Shown: piece by piece, positions 1 through 10,800 of the stretch
Layout: every line of letters starts with the position of its first letter
Numbering within the stretch: the stretch's first letter is position 1
Virus record (IMG/VR): IMGVR_UViG_3300035703_000380
Span: 1 to 26,189 of that record
DNA: 26,189 nucleotides
Strand: one strand, 5' to 3'
Source of the DNA: a virus
The notes under the pieces: model-generated
Seen by the model: only the letters and a program-made list of their open reading frames with translations
What the model was told of the DNA's origin: nothing
The model's database searches: none
Program-made: the position numbers and the translations under genes

Positions 1-1
1 G

Positions 2-3000
2 GCATCGGCAGCTAATGCAGTGAACATTGCAGGTGGTACTGGCACAGGATCTGTTAACCTAAGTACACAAACACTAACTGTGGCGGGAACTACGAACGAA
101 ATTGAAACAAGTGCTAGCGGTCAGACTATTACAATAGGCTTGCCTAACAATGTTACTATAGGCAACAACTTAATAGTTACAGGCGACTTAACTGTAAACG
201 GAACTACCACTACGGTTAACAGTACAACAGTAACGCTAGATGACCCTATACTTACATTAGGCGGGAATACTGCGCCTAGCGTTGACGACAACAAAGATCG
301 TGGTATTGAATTTAGATATTATAGTGGATCAGCTAAAGTAGGTTTCTTCGGTTATGATGACAGCACTGGTTACTTCACATTTATACCAGATGCAACAAAT
401 ACCAGCGAAGTGTTTAGCGGCTCTAAAGGTATACTTGATGTAGCCAGCATCACCGGTAGCGCAGCTAGTTTAACCACAGCCAGAACTATTGCTATTAGCG
501 GAGATGTTACAGGAACTGCTACTTCGTTCGATGGTAGTGCCAATATCACAATATCAGCAGGCATTACTGCTGATTCGATTGTTAACGCAGATATAAATTC
601 CGCGGCAGCAATAGCTGACACAAAGCTAGCAACAATTTCTACAGCAGGTAAAGTATCCAACTCAGCAACAACAGCAACAAATACCAATACCGTTAATGCT
701 ATAGTTGCCAGAGATGCAAGCGGTAACTTCTCAGCAGGAACTATTACCGCTGCACTAGTGGGTAATGCAGATACTGCAACTAAATGGGCTACTCCAAGAA
801 CTATTACCCTCGGCGGCGACTTAACTGGTAATGTAAGCATTGACGGAAGTGCAAACGTGACGTTAACTGCAACTATTGCAGCAGATAGTGTTGCTCTTGG
901 TACTGATACCACCGGGGATTATGTAGCTACTGTGGGTGCAGGTACAAGTAGTACTCAAACAGGATCGAGTGGATTAACTATTACTGGCACCGGTGAAGGG
1001 GCAAGTGTAACAATTGCACACGCTGATACTAGTAGTGTATCTAATTTATCAAGCGATAATTCCAATGGTGTTGTACTACAAGATATTGCGTTTACTTTTG
1101 ACACATACGGGCATGTCACCGCAGCTAGTGTTGTTACATTAGATTTAGATGGTCGTTATTATACGGAAACAGAAGCCGATAACAATTTTGTCAACGTGTC
1201 GGGAGATACATTGACTGGATTCTTAACACTACATGCCGACCCTAGTAATGCGTTACATGCTGTAACCAAACAATATGTAGATGCAGTTGCAGAAGGATTG
1301 CATGTTCATGAAGCATGTTTGGTTGCTACAACCGACACTTTAGCAGTAATCTCGGGTGGTACAATAACTTACGACAATGGTACCAGCGGAGTAGGTGCAA
1401 CACTTACTACAACCGGATCTTATACTACCATCGATACTGTAACTTTAGCAAATACAAATAGGATTCTAGTTAAAAATGAAGCAACCGCAGCACATAACGG
1501 TATATATGTAAGAACTAGCTCGACAGTATTAACAAGAGCCGCTGATCATGACAGTATATCTGAAATGGCTGGTGGTGACTTTGTATTCGTAACAGGCGGC
1601 GAACAATATGATAACACTGGTTGGGTACAAGAAGCCAATGTTACTACAGTAGGTTCAAGTGCAGTAACGTTTGTGCAGTTTTCTGGTCAAGGTACTTATA
1701 GTGCTGGAACTGGTTTACAATTAATAGGCTCGGAATTTTCCATTGATTCTACAGTAGTAACAACGCTATCAGGATCACAAACATTAACTAACAAAACATT
1801 AACAAGCCCTAGCATCAGCGGTCTTTATATAAGCGACGGTAGTATCATATTCGAAGGTGCTACTGCGAATGCATTTGAAACCACGCTTTCTATAACAGAT
1901 CCAACTGCTGATAGAACTATCACAATACCAGATATAACTGGTACAATAATCACTACCGGCGACACTGGATCAGTAACAAATGCAATGCTAGCGGGAAGTA
2001 TTGCAAACTCTAAACTTAGCAATAGTGCAGTTACAGTAGGTACAACAAGTATTTCATTGGGTGCTAGCAGTACTACGCTTGCTGGATTAACTTCTGTAAC
2101 CAGTACCAGTTTTGTAGGTGCGTTAACGGGAAACGCATCAACTGCAACTACATTAGCAAACGCTCGAACTATTGCTATTAGTGGCGATGTGACTGGCACA
2201 GCTACTTCGTTCGATGGAAGTGCTAACATCACAATATCAGCAGGCATTACTGCTGATTCGATTGTTAACGCAGATATAAATTCATCAGCAGCAATAGCTG
2301 ACACAAAACTAGCAACGATCTCCACCGCAGGTAAAGTATCTAACTCGGCGACAACAGCTACTAGTTTGAACACAAGTAGTGCTATAGTTGCTAGAGACTC
2401 GAGTGGTAACTTCTCAGCAGGAACAATTACCGCGGCACTTAGCGGAAATGCGTCAACAGCTAGTGCATGGCAAAATTCTAGAACTATTACACTGGGCGGC
2501 GATTTAACAGGCAACGTAAGTATTGACGGAAGTGCTAATGTAACATTAACTGCAACTATCGCAGCAGATAGTGTTGCTCTTGGCACTGACACAACTGGAA
2601 ATTACGTAGCGGCAGGTGCAGTAAGTGGTAACGGATTAAGCGGGAGTGCAAGCACCGAAGGCGCAACATTTACAGTTACATCAAACGCAACCAATGCCAA
2701 TACACCCAGCACTATTGTATTCAGAGATTCGAGCGGCAATTTCAGTGCTGGTGTAATCAGTGCAGCAATTACAGGTAATGTCACAGGTAACGCAGACACT
2801 GCAACCACACTTGCTACCACAAGAACACTATGGGGACAAAACTTCAATGGCAGTGCTAACGTTACTGGAAACCTATCTAGTGTAGGAAACATTACAGGTA
2901 CAAGCGCAATTGTGATTACAGCAGGAGGTAGTAATCAAAGTATTACGCTAACTCCTTCTGGTACTGGTTATACATTATTAAACGGAAATGTAGGTATTAA

Positions 3001-3382
3001 TGTTGCTACACCGGCAGAAAAATTACACGTAGATGGCGCTGTTAGGATTGACAGCACTTACAACTTAGATAGTGCAACTGCAACAGTTGCTTCGGTTAGC
3101 CAAACAGCGATTGCTAGTTTTAGTTCAACAACCTTTGGTGGTGGTAAGTTTGTAATTCAAGCATACGATTCTGTGACTGGAAACAGAACTATATGTGAAC
3201 TACTGATTGTTCACAATGGATCTACTGCTAGTGCAACTGAATATGCAATTATTAATACAGGTGCTAGTGCAGTTGCAACTTACGATGTTGATATCAGTGG
3301 CGGCAATGTCAGAATCTTAACAACCGGTGCTAGTACAAACAGTACACAGTATAAGGTTGTGCAGACACTTATCCTTGCATAA
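2..3382 (+). CDS. Tail fibre-like virion structural protein, 5' end outside window
   Basis: The reading frame is open from base 2, so the gene starts upstream; the GTG at 20 is simply an internal Val codon. At least 1126 residues are visible, almost all Thr/Ser/Ala/Gly/Asn-rich beta-structure repeats. Visible pieces in order are a VTGDLTVNGTTTTVNST motif (nt 177-240), a long module duplicated within the gene (nt 483-927 and 2166-2610) with a shorter third relative near 2710-2900, a VTKQYVDA-type fibre motif followed by a compact domain (nt 1260-1700), a TLTNKTLTSP motif (nt 1780-1810), and a C-terminal globular-looking end preceded by VGINVATPAEKLHVDG. These motifs are common in fibre and baseplate-associated proteins of marine T4-like phages. 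The role is probably host attachment; the receptor cannot be told. The stop codon is part of the late promoter box for the next gene. Confidence 0.8.
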   Translation, partial: ASAANAVNIAGGTGTGSVNLSTQTLTVAGTTNEIETSASGQTITIGLPNNVTIGNNLIVTGDLTVNGTTTTVNSTTVTLDDPILTLGGNTAPSVDDNKDRGIEFRYYSGSAKVGFFGYDDSTGYFTFIPDATNTSEVFSGSKGILDVASITGSAASLTTARTIAISGDVTGTATSFDGSANITISAGITADSIVNADINSAAAIADTKLATISTAGKVSNSATTATNTNTVNAIVARDASGNFSAGTITAALVGNADTATKWATPRTITLGGDLTGNVSIDGSANVTLTATIAADSVALGTDTTGDYVATVGAGTSSTQTGSSGLTITGTGEGASVTIAHADTSSVSNLSSDNSNGVVLQDIAFTFDTYGHVTAASVVTLDLDGRYYTETEADNNFVNVSGDTLTGFLTLHADPSNALHAVTKQYVDAVAEGLHVHEACLVATTDTLAVISGGTITYDNGTSGVGATLTTTGSYTTIDTVTLANTNRILVKNEATAAHNGIYVRTSSTVLTRAADHDSISEMAGGDFVFVTGGEQYDNTGWVQEANVTTVGSSAVTFVQFSGQGTYSAGTGLQLIGSEFSIDSTVVTTLSGSQTLTNKTLTSPSISGLYISDGSIIFEGATANAFETTLSITDPTADRTITIPDITGTIITTGDTGSVTNAMLAGSIANSKLSNSAVTVGTTSISLGASSTTLAGLTSVTSTSFVGALTGNASTATTLANARTIAISGDVTGTATSFDGSANITISAGITADSIVNADINSSAAIADTKLATISTAGKVSNSATTATSLNTSSAIVARDSSGNFSAGTITAALSGNASTASAWQNSRTITLGGDLTGNVSIDGSANVTLTATIAADSVALGTDTTGNYVAAGAVSGNGLSGSASTEGATFTVTSNATNANTPSTIVFRDSSGNFSAGVISAAITGNVTGNADTATTLATTRTLWGQNFNGSANVTGNLSSVGNITGTSAIVITAGGSNQSITLTPSGTGYTLLNGNVGINVATPAEKLHVDGAVRIDSTYNLDSATATVASVSQTAIASFSSTTFGGGKFVIQAYDSVTGNRTICELLIVHNGSTASATEYAIINTGASAVATYDVDISGGNVRILTTGASTNSTQYKVVQTLILA
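483..927 (+). repeat. Direct repeat copy 1 inside the first fibre gene
   Basis: This stretch aligns without gaps to 2166-2610 at a constant offset of 1683 bases (561 codons). The best block, 545-600, is identical over 56 bases to 2228-2283; the rest has drifted mostly at third codon positions. It encodes the TIAISGDVTGTATSFDGSAN and ITLGGDLTGNVSIDGSANVT blocks. Confidence 0.9.
2166..2610 (+). repeat. Direct repeat copy 2 inside the first fibre gene
   Basis: Second copy of the module at 483-927. A shorter, more diverged relative follows around 2710-2900 (RDSSGNFSAGVISAAITGN, then NFNGSANVTGNL), so the gene contains two good copies and one partial copy of one beta-repeat unit. Confidence 0.9.
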
Positions 3383-3385
3383 ATA
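3378..3385 (+). promoter_or_regulatory. T4-type late promoter box CATAAATA
   Basis: CATAAATA matches the T4 late consensus TATAAATA at 7 of 8 positions. It overlaps the TAA stop of the upstream fibre gene (3380-3382) and lies 30 bases before the GTG start at 3416, leaving room for a leader with a GGGGAGAG Shine-Dalgarno. The call rests on motif and position only. Confidence 0.6.
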
Positions 3386-3415
3386 CATATAGACGCCAAT
3401 TGGGGAGAGTGAACC

Positions 3416-4906
3416 GTGGCAAACGATAAAGATTTTGTAGTTAAGAACGGCCTTGTTGTAGGCGGTAATATCACAGTTACAGGTACAGTTGATGGCAGAG
3501 ATATTGCCACTGATGGTACAAAGCTAGACGGTATTGAAACTGGAGCAACTGCCGATCAAACTGCCAGCGAAATCCTAAGTTTGCTACTCACAGTTGACGG
3601 TGCAAGTAGTGGCCTTGATGCAGATTTACTTGACGGAATTAGTAGCGGTTCGTTTTTACGAAGTGATGCCGCTGCAACTAAAACAAGCGGTGATCTGACA
3701 CTTAACGATAACATAAAAATTAACATCGGAACAGGCAATGATTTACAAATTTATCATGACGGTTCTAATAGTTATATCGATGACGCTGGCACCGGCGTTT
3801 TAGCAATCAGATCCAACAGTGTAAGATTACAAAAATATACCGGCGAAGAAATGCTGCAAGCAGATGCCGACGGTGCTGTTACACTGTACCATGACAACAG
3901 TGCCAAACTAGCAACTAGTTCAACTGGTGTCACTGTAACTGGCGTTGTGTCTTCAACTACAATTTCTACTAGTAGTGATGCAGGCATTGGCGGCAATTTA
4001 ACTGTAACAGGAAACTTAACAGTTAACGGTACAACTACCACAGTCAACAGTACAACTATTAGTGTTGACGATAAAAACATCGAACTAGGTGCAGTTTCGA
4101 GCCCAACAGATACAACAGCGGACGGCGGCGGTATCACACTTAAAGGTGCAACTGACAAAACATTTAATTGGATTGATGCTACTGATTCTTGGACCAGCAG
4201 TGAGCACCTTGCATTAGCAGCAGGGAAAACTATACGAGTAAGTGGTCTTAGTTCAGGTACTGCTATAATCACTGCACCTTCCGCAGCAGGAACGCCTACA
4301 CTAACATTGCCCACTACCACTGGTACACTGGCTCTAATAGAAAATAATTTAGGTTCCTTTGCAGCAACAACTAGTTCGCAACTTGCTGGTGTTATAAGCG
4401 ATGAAACAGGAACCGGAAGTTTAGTATTTTCCATTAGCCCAGCGTTGACTGGGACTCCGACTGCCCCGACAGCAGTGACCAGTACTAATACTACACAAAT
4501 CGCTACAACAGCATTTGTACAAAGTGCAGTGGCTGGTACATATATAACAAAAACTTCAAATTATACCGCCGCATCAGGCGATAGAATTTTAACAAACACA
4601 TCAGCAGGCAGTTTTACGATTACTTTACCTGCCTCTCCTTCAGCTGGCGATACTGTAATTGTGTACGATATAGATAATTGGGAAACAAACAATTTAACTG
4701 TTGCGAGAAACGGCAGCACAATCGAAGGCAGTGCAGACGACTTTCTATTAGATTTAGGTCAAATAAAAGTTGATTTTGTATACAGCGGTACAACATGGCA
4801 AGTTTACGCCGCGGTTGGTCACGCTGGACCCGCAGGGCCAGCTGGGGCTACCGGAGCAGCCGCACCAATTTCAACTTCTGTCGCACTTGCGATTGCACTA
4901 GGATAA
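3416..4906 (+). CDS. Tail fibre-like protein with collagen-like C-terminus
   Basis: The start is a GTG with a strong GGGGAGAG Shine-Dalgarno at 3402-3409; the protein is 496 residues. The N-terminus (DKDFVVKNGLVVGGNITVTG) is a form often seen in marine phage fibres. Next come ATDGTKLDGIETGATADQTA (residues 31-50), the IYHDGSNSYI to YHDNSAKLATS module (103-175), LTVNGTTTTVNSTTISVDDKNIELG (201-225), an ISDETGTGSLVFS motif (327-339), a QIATTAFVQSAV motif (361-372), a compact beta domain (380-466) and a short Gly-Pro-Ala collagen-like run (469-481). Two of these modules recur in other fibre genes here. It probably shares a late transcript with the following two genes. The role is inferred to be host attachment or a fibre shaft; the exact position in the virion is unknown. 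Confidence 0.8.
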   Translation: MANDKDFVVKNGLVVGGNITVTGTVDGRDIATDGTKLDGIETGATADQTASEILSLLLTVDGASSGLDADLLDGISSGSFLRSDAAATKTSGDLTLNDNIKINIGTGNDLQIYHDGSNSYIDDAGTGVLAIRSNSVRLQKYTGEEMLQADADGAVTLYHDNSAKLATSSTGVTVTGVVSSTTISTSSDAGIGGNLTVTGNLTVNGTTTTVNSTTISVDDKNIELGAVSSPTDTTADGGGITLKGATDKTFNWIDATDSWTSSEHLALAAGKTIRVSGLSSGTAIITAPSAAGTPTLTLPTTTGTLALIENNLGSFAATTSSQLAGVISDETGTGSLVFSISPALTGTPTAPTAVTSTNTTQIATTAFVQSAVAGTYITKTSNYTAASGDRILTNTSAGSFTITLPASPSAGDTVIVYDIDNWETNNLTVARNGSTIEGSADDFLLDLGQIKVDFVYSGTTWQVYAAVGHAGPAGPAGATGAAAPISTSVALAIALG

Positions 4907-4918
4907 CAAGGACATAAA

Positions 4919-7834
4919 ATGGCTAAGAAAAGAATCAAAGATTATGCGTTTACTCCGGGGTCGGCTGGCTCGGGCACAATAATTTTTCCGGGAAATTATA
5001 CACTGTCGGACATATTAGTAATAACTAATACTACTGACAACGTTATAATTTATAACTTTGCAGATAGTGCGTTTGCTGGTACAACAGTTGCATTTACTGT
5101 GGGTAACGAAACCACAAATTTTCCTACAATTACTAACAGAACAGACGGTTATACTACAATTACATTAGCTGCTAACACAGCCAGTATGAGCTCAGCTGAC
5201 AGTTTACTAATTTATGTAGAAAGTAAAGAAAACGAAGCAACCACCATTAGACCATGGAGTTTTGGAACAGACGCAATTGAACGTATGCGTGTGTCTAACC
5301 CGCAGTCATTGATTGACGCTGACTTTGAATATGGCCTTCAGCCAACAAAGTGGGCCGGTTACGGTACGGTTCGAGGTTATCCGTCAGCATACGAACTTCC
5401 AGGTATTGATTTAACAGTAAGTACTATTACCACTAATTACACCACTACTAGTAGTACGAATAGCTTGATAACTGTGACGTTTAGTACTACGCATAGTATG
5501 TCTGTTGGAGGTGTAGTCAACGTATCCGGATTGAATTCCGGTATATCAGGATACAGCCGTGCAGACGGTAATTTTGTTATATTTTCTGTTCCTACAACAT
5601 CTTCGGTGACTTATTTTGCAAGAGGTTTGGTTGGAACTTCGTCGGGACAAAGTTTAAAAACCGATGAAACTCTTGTAAAAAGAGGAGCATTTTACAATGG
5701 TGCAAGTATTCCAGTCAGCAGTGCAACCAGTAACGGTGCGAATCCCAGCGTTATTACTCTTAACTTTACAGGCCCTCATGGACTTATTCCTGGTACAATT
5801 ATTCATGTTAATACTGCAAGTGGAACTAACGCTGCACTAGCTACTGGGCCGTTTGTTGTGCTGTCAACTCCTAGTTTAACATCATTGACATTTCTAGCAA
5901 GGGGAGGTGGCATAGTTACTACGCCTGCCACTATAACTCTTTATGCAACGTCTAACGCAACTATCTTACATAGGCCAATGGACGGCGGTGTTATTCTTTC
6001 TACAAAAACTCCGACATATGGAGCAACAGTAGTTCGTCAAAGTAAAAAGTATTTTAGATACCAGTCTGGTAAAGGATATATTTGGTCTACTGGTACGCTA
6101 TTTAAACCAAATTACAGTGTTATCTCAGTTACCGCAAGTGGCACTAGTATAGGTGCTACTATTACAATCAAAACAGATGATATCGATCACGGGCTTCAAG
6201 CAGGTGCGCAGGTAAACCTGGCAGGCGTTGTTACAAGTGGTTTCGACGGTAATTATACTGTTGAAAGTATTGTAGATGATTACACATTTACTGTGATTGC
6301 GACATCGTCTCTGGGTAGTACAACCCCTGCATTAGATAGAAAAACTAAAGTATATGTTAAAAGTTGGCAGGGTGCAGCGGTGCGTGCCGGTGTGTTTGAC
6401 GAACAAAATGGCTTGTTCTGGGAATTCAACGGGAAAGACTTGTTTTGTGTAAGACGCAGTAGTACATTCCAAACCTCGGGGTCTGTTACAGTTAACCCCA
6501 ACGATAACTTAGTAACAGGACTTGGAACTAGATTCACTGAACAATTGCGTGTGGGTGATAAAATTGTCATCAGAGGTATGATACACTTTGTGTCACAAGT
6601 TTCAAGTAATACTAGTTTGTATATTACTCCTGACTATAGAGGTATTGCAGCAACTGGTGTAAGAATTACTTTAGTTGAAGAACTTCGAATTAAACAAAGT
6701 GATTTTAATATAGATACGTTAGACGGAAATGGGAACAGCGGGTTTACTCTCGATTTAAATAAGATGCAAATGATGGGCTTACAGTACAGCTGGTATGGTG
6801 CAGGATCTGTTGATTTTATGGTCCGTGGCAGCGATGGTAATTGGGTATTTGCTCATAGAATTAAAAACAACAATATCAACGACGAAGCATATATGCGTTC
6901 AGGTAACTTGCCTATTAGGTACAGTATCGAAAATGACAGCCCTAGTACGTTCTTGACAGCCAGTATGAATAACAGCCAGACTACAATACCAGCAGCAGAT
7001 TTAACATACTTCCCCGATTCCGGAACAATGTATATTGATAATGAAATGATTAGTTATACTGGAAGAAGTACAACTAGTGGACCTGGAAACTTCACAGGAT
7101 GCACTAGAGCAGCTAGTTTAGTTCAATATCAACAAGGTAATACTAATACTCTAACTGCCGGTGCAGCGTCCACTCATACTGCTAAGACAGGGGCTATTAT
7201 TATCAGTAACACATGTAGCCCCACACTCACACACTGGGGTAGTGCGCTGATTGCAGATGGCGGCTACGATGAAGATCGTGGTTATATCTTTAACTATCAG
7301 CAGTTAGGTGTGCCGCTGTCTACTACAACAAAAACTGCGTTCATGATCAGACTTGCTCCCAGTGTTGCTAACAGTGCGGTGGGCCAGCTTGGGGCAAAAG
7401 ACCTATTAAATAGAAGCCAGTTGCTACTACAAGCAATTGGTACTGCAGTTAGCGCAGGTTCTGGTTCTGGGGCTGTTGTGGTCGAAGGTATACTTAATCC
7501 TAGAAACTTTAGTAATGCTACTTGGTTTGCGCTTAATACAGAAGCAGCGGGCGGTCAACCTAGTTTCGCACAAGTTGCAACCAGTGTTACTTACACAAGT
7601 GGAACATTTGCACTGCCTGGTGAACAGGTATTTGCGTACACAGCACCTTCCACAACTTCAGGTTCGATTGATGGTGGCCTCGAATTAACAAAACTAAAAG
7701 AACTAACTGGTGCTCCATTGGGTGGTGATTTCAAATATCCTGACGGGCCCGATATCCTGGCTATTAACGTTAGAACAACAGCAGGTACAGCAACAGGACA
7801 AATTCTGTTAAGATGGTCAGAAGCGCAAGCGTAA
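4919..7834 (+). CDS. Large T4-like virion structural protein (tail/baseplate-associated)
   Basis: 971 residues, ATG preceded by AAGGA at 4909-4913, 12 bases after the previous stop. Near residues 120-150 it carries ERMRVSNPQSLIDADFEYGLQ, a block I recall from a large virion protein of cyanophage-type T4-like phages. Three related beta modules follow (nt about 5470-5640, 5752-5915, 6166-6320), each with a pattern like HGLxxGxxVxVxG, xGxFxV and a final FxARG or similar. Later blocks are GLGTRFTEQLRVGDKIVIRG, a VDFMVRGSDGNWVFAHRIKN block, a DNEMISYTGR block and HWGSALIADGGYDEDRGYIF (near residue 770). There is no signal peptide or membrane segment. It is probably a baseplate or fibre-connecting structural protein; family membership is fairly sure, the exact role is not. 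Confidence 0.75.
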   Translation: MAKKRIKDYAFTPGSAGSGTIIFPGNYTLSDILVITNTTDNVIIYNFADSAFAGTTVAFTVGNETTNFPTITNRTDGYTTITLAANTASMSSADSLLIYVESKENEATTIRPWSFGTDAIERMRVSNPQSLIDADFEYGLQPTKWAGYGTVRGYPSAYELPGIDLTVSTITTNYTTTSSTNSLITVTFSTTHSMSVGGVVNVSGLNSGISGYSRADGNFVIFSVPTTSSVTYFARGLVGTSSGQSLKTDETLVKRGAFYNGASIPVSSATSNGANPSVITLNFTGPHGLIPGTIIHVNTASGTNAALATGPFVVLSTPSLTSLTFLARGGGIVTTPATITLYATSNATILHRPMDGGVILSTKTPTYGATVVRQSKKYFRYQSGKGYIWSTGTLFKPNYSVISVTASGTSIGATITIKTDDIDHGLQAGAQVNLAGVVTSGFDGNYTVESIVDDYTFTVIATSSLGSTTPALDRKTKVYVKSWQGAAVRAGVFDEQNGLFWEFNGKDLFCVRRSSTFQTSGSVTVNPNDNLVTGLGTRFTEQLRVGDKIVIRGMIHFVSQVSSNTSLYITPDYRGIAATGVRITLVEELRIKQSDFNIDTLDGNGNSGFTLDLNKMQMMGLQYSWYGAGSVDFMVRGSDGNWVFAHRIKNNNINDEAYMRSGNLPIRYSIENDSPSTFLTASMNNSQTTIPAADLTYFPDSGTMYIDNEMISYTGRSTTSGPGNFTGCTRAASLVQYQQGNTNTLTAGAASTHTAKTGAIIISNTCSPTLTHWGSALIADGGYDEDRGYIFNYQQLGVPLSTTTKTAFMIRLAPSVANSAVGQLGAKDLLNRSQLLLQAIGTAVSAGSGSGAVVVEGILNPRNFSNATWFALNTEAAGGQPSFAQVATSVTYTSGTFALPGEQVFAYTAPSTTSGSIDGGLELTKLKELTGAPLGGDFKYPDGPDILAINVRTTAGTATGQILLRWSEAQA
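5470..6320 (+). repeat. Three diverged beta-sandwich modules in the 971-residue virion protein
   Basis: Units near 5470-5640, 5752-5915 and 6166-6320 share the order 'H(S/G)xxxGxxVxVxG - xGxFxVxSxxxxxSxTFxARG'. A similar unit (VGSQIIVAGVTPAGYNGTF) sits in the next gene near 10384-10500. The relation is visible in protein, not in DNA. Confidence 0.6.
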
Positions 7835-7843
7835 GGAAATAAA

Positions 7844-10800
7844 ATGGTAGTTAAGTTAAGTGAATTTTTAAACACATCGTTTAGTACGTATACGGAGAAT
7901 GACGCTTTTAACACAAGCGTGGTATATCCTATTACGCTAACGCACACTAGTACCGGTACCCCAGGTAATGGAATTGGTACAGGGTTAAGATTTATTACAG
8001 AGACCAGTGCAGGTAATAATGAAATCGGTGGTCTACTGGATGTTGTTGCTACTGATGTAACTTCTACCAGTGAAGATTTTGATTTTGTGTTTAAAACAAT
8101 GGCAGCGGGTAATGCTGCGACTGAAAGTTTACGTATTTCTAGTATAGGAAATTTGTCGGTCGCAGGAGACTTGACAGTGAACGGAGGTCAAGTCATACTA
8201 ACTGCTACCAGTACAAGAGACAAATATCGTGTGTGGACTAGTAGTGAGTATGCTATTGGTATGCAAAACAGTGTAACATTTGGTGCAATCAATAATGATT
8301 ATGCTATGACATTTCAAATGTCCAACACTGCAAACAGAGGCTTTTGGTGGGGCGATACAGCACACACTGTAGCACAAGGTGCAATGGCACTTTCCACAGA
8401 TGGTAAACTCAGTGTTGCACACAGCTTGAGATTGGGTTACGGGGAAAGTGACACTACTACACCGGGCATCGGAGTTGTGCTTGACGTAAACGGCAGTATC
8501 ACTGCTACTAACATTGACTTTGGGAATGTAGACATTGGTTCTGTCACGGGGTTTGATTCTTGGAAGTATAACGGTAATAATTTCGATCTAACCTCAGAAA
8601 CTTCAAATCCTGGGGGAATATTTGTAGATTCTACTGGTTTTAGGGCGTATGTTGTGGCACTGGATTTGCCCAGCGTATATCGTTACTCGTTTCAAATTGT
8701 CAATCGAATCGACACACTATTATATCTAGAGCTGTTGGATACATCTTCTGAGGACACACAGCTAACTTCAGTATTTTTAAAATCAGATGGTACAGAGTTG
8801 TATATTACTGGTTTAGAAAATACTTCTATCTATCAATACACATTGAGTACTCCGTACTTGTTGTCCAGTGCAACATACACCAGGACACGTTCGGTTTCCA
8901 CAGTTGACACAATACCCGTTGGGTTGTTCTTTAAACCAGACGGAACTAAAATGTATCTACTAGGACAACAAAATTCAGATGTCTACCAATACAACCTAAG
9001 TACAGCGTGGAATATATCCACTGCGACCTATTTGCAAAATCTTAATTTAAGTAACTTGGCAAAAACACCGACTGCTATTGCGTTCTCTGACGATGGATTA
9101 GAACTGTACATATCCGACAGCAAATACGACAGCATACTTAAATTTACACTAAACACTGCTTGGGATATCAGCACTGCCGTTTATACTGATCAAGTGGACA
9201 TTGGCGATGCAAGTGGTATCAGTTTGACTAATCCAAAAGGCATTGCAATTAGCGAAACCGCAGAACGATTGTATATTGTTTGTGCCGACAATGCCAAAGC
9301 CTTTGAACTTGATTTAGCATCACCTGCTGCAAAAGTTAGTGGAAACAGATTCATTGTTGACACTGATTCTCATGTTAAAAATGATTTAGTAGTATACCAA
9401 GACACAAGATTACATAAAAATTTAGAAGTAAATGGCGCAACTATATTACACGATAGTTTAAGTGTGAACAGTACAATCACAACAAGTGTAGCTGAAACCA
9501 ATACTACTGCATCTCACTACTATGTAGAAATAGCAAGTGACGGCGCAATCAGACCAAAAACACTAGAAAATGTGAGAGCTGAAATAGTAACTACTGATGC
9601 AGTAAACATTGTCGCTGCAACAACAGTTGGTACAATTACAAGCGGTACATGGAACGGCGATGTTATCAGCGAAACTTATGGCGGAACTGGGTTGTCTAGT
9701 TTAGGCAGTGGTGTTGCTACTTTCCTCGGAACTCCCTCTTCTAATAATTTACGTTCTGCTATAAGTGATGAAACAGGTAGCGGAGTTTTAGTATTTGCTA
9801 CATCGCCGACCTTTACTACCACAATTGATGGCGGTGCGACATTTGGGGCGTTTGCAAGTTCTACTGCATTGACTTTAGGATATAATAGTACAGCATCATC
9901 AACAACTAACTTGTCAACGGGTGCAGTTGCATCTGGATTTACAAAAACAATCAATATAGGCACAGGTGGTGCAGCTGGTTCTACCACTACAATTAATATA
10001 GGAGATGCAGACGGTGGATCGACTATTGTTAACTCTCCTAGTCTCATTGTCCCTGGAAATCTCAGCGTTGGACAAAACATTCTTGCCACAACTGGCCCAA
10101 TTTTAACACTTGGGACATTAGTCGGCGGCGGTACTGGATACATGAATGGCACTCATACTAATCAATCGTTAACTGGTGGTACTGGTGCATATATGCTAGG
10201 CACTGTAGTAGTTGCATCGGGCGTTGTGACTGGTATAACGTTAACTTGGGGCGGACATCGTTACACCGCTGCTGATGTACTCACAGTTGGATCGCTGTCA
10301 ACAACATTGGCAACTACTACTGCCGGCGGAAATGGCACTACAGCGACAATATCATTTGCAGCACAAGCAGCAGCACCATTTCAAGTGGGCTCTCAAATCA
10401 TAGTTGCAGGTGTAACTCCAGCTGGATATAACGGTACATTCACTGTTACTGCGTGTACAACCACTAGTGTATCCTATGCAAATACCACCATAACTTCACA
10501 AACTGTCGCTGGTACTGTTAAAATGGGAACGGCATTGACAAGCTCAACGATTCCGGTTGCTACTATTCAAGGAAGTGATATATATGTATCATCGGCAATT
10601 TCAGATGCGATTGGCGCAAGAATTCGTCTAGAATCCAACGACACTTCAACAGCGGTGGGTCAGGAATACGGAGCAATAGTATTTGGTAGTAGAGATGCTA
10701 GTGCGCAGGGATCAGGAGACGTTGGATTAATACGTGGTGTTGCGGTTAATACATCTGGTGGTAGTGAAATACAGTTATGGACAGCAGAAAACGGCACCGC

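Noticed and set aside
370-4434. Long minus-strand frames opposite the first two fibre genes (for example 370-912, 1825-2592, 3772-4434)
   Set aside because: They encode Val/Ala/Leu-rich pseudo-membrane sequence that is simply the complement of Thr/Ser/Gly/Asn-rich fibre codons, and they have no ribosome sites. The two at 370-912 and 1825-2592 resemble each other only because the fibre gene is duplicated there.
7437-7688. Plus-strand 83-codon frame inside the 971-residue gene
   Set aside because: It is an out-of-frame overlap of a well-supported coding region with no start signal.
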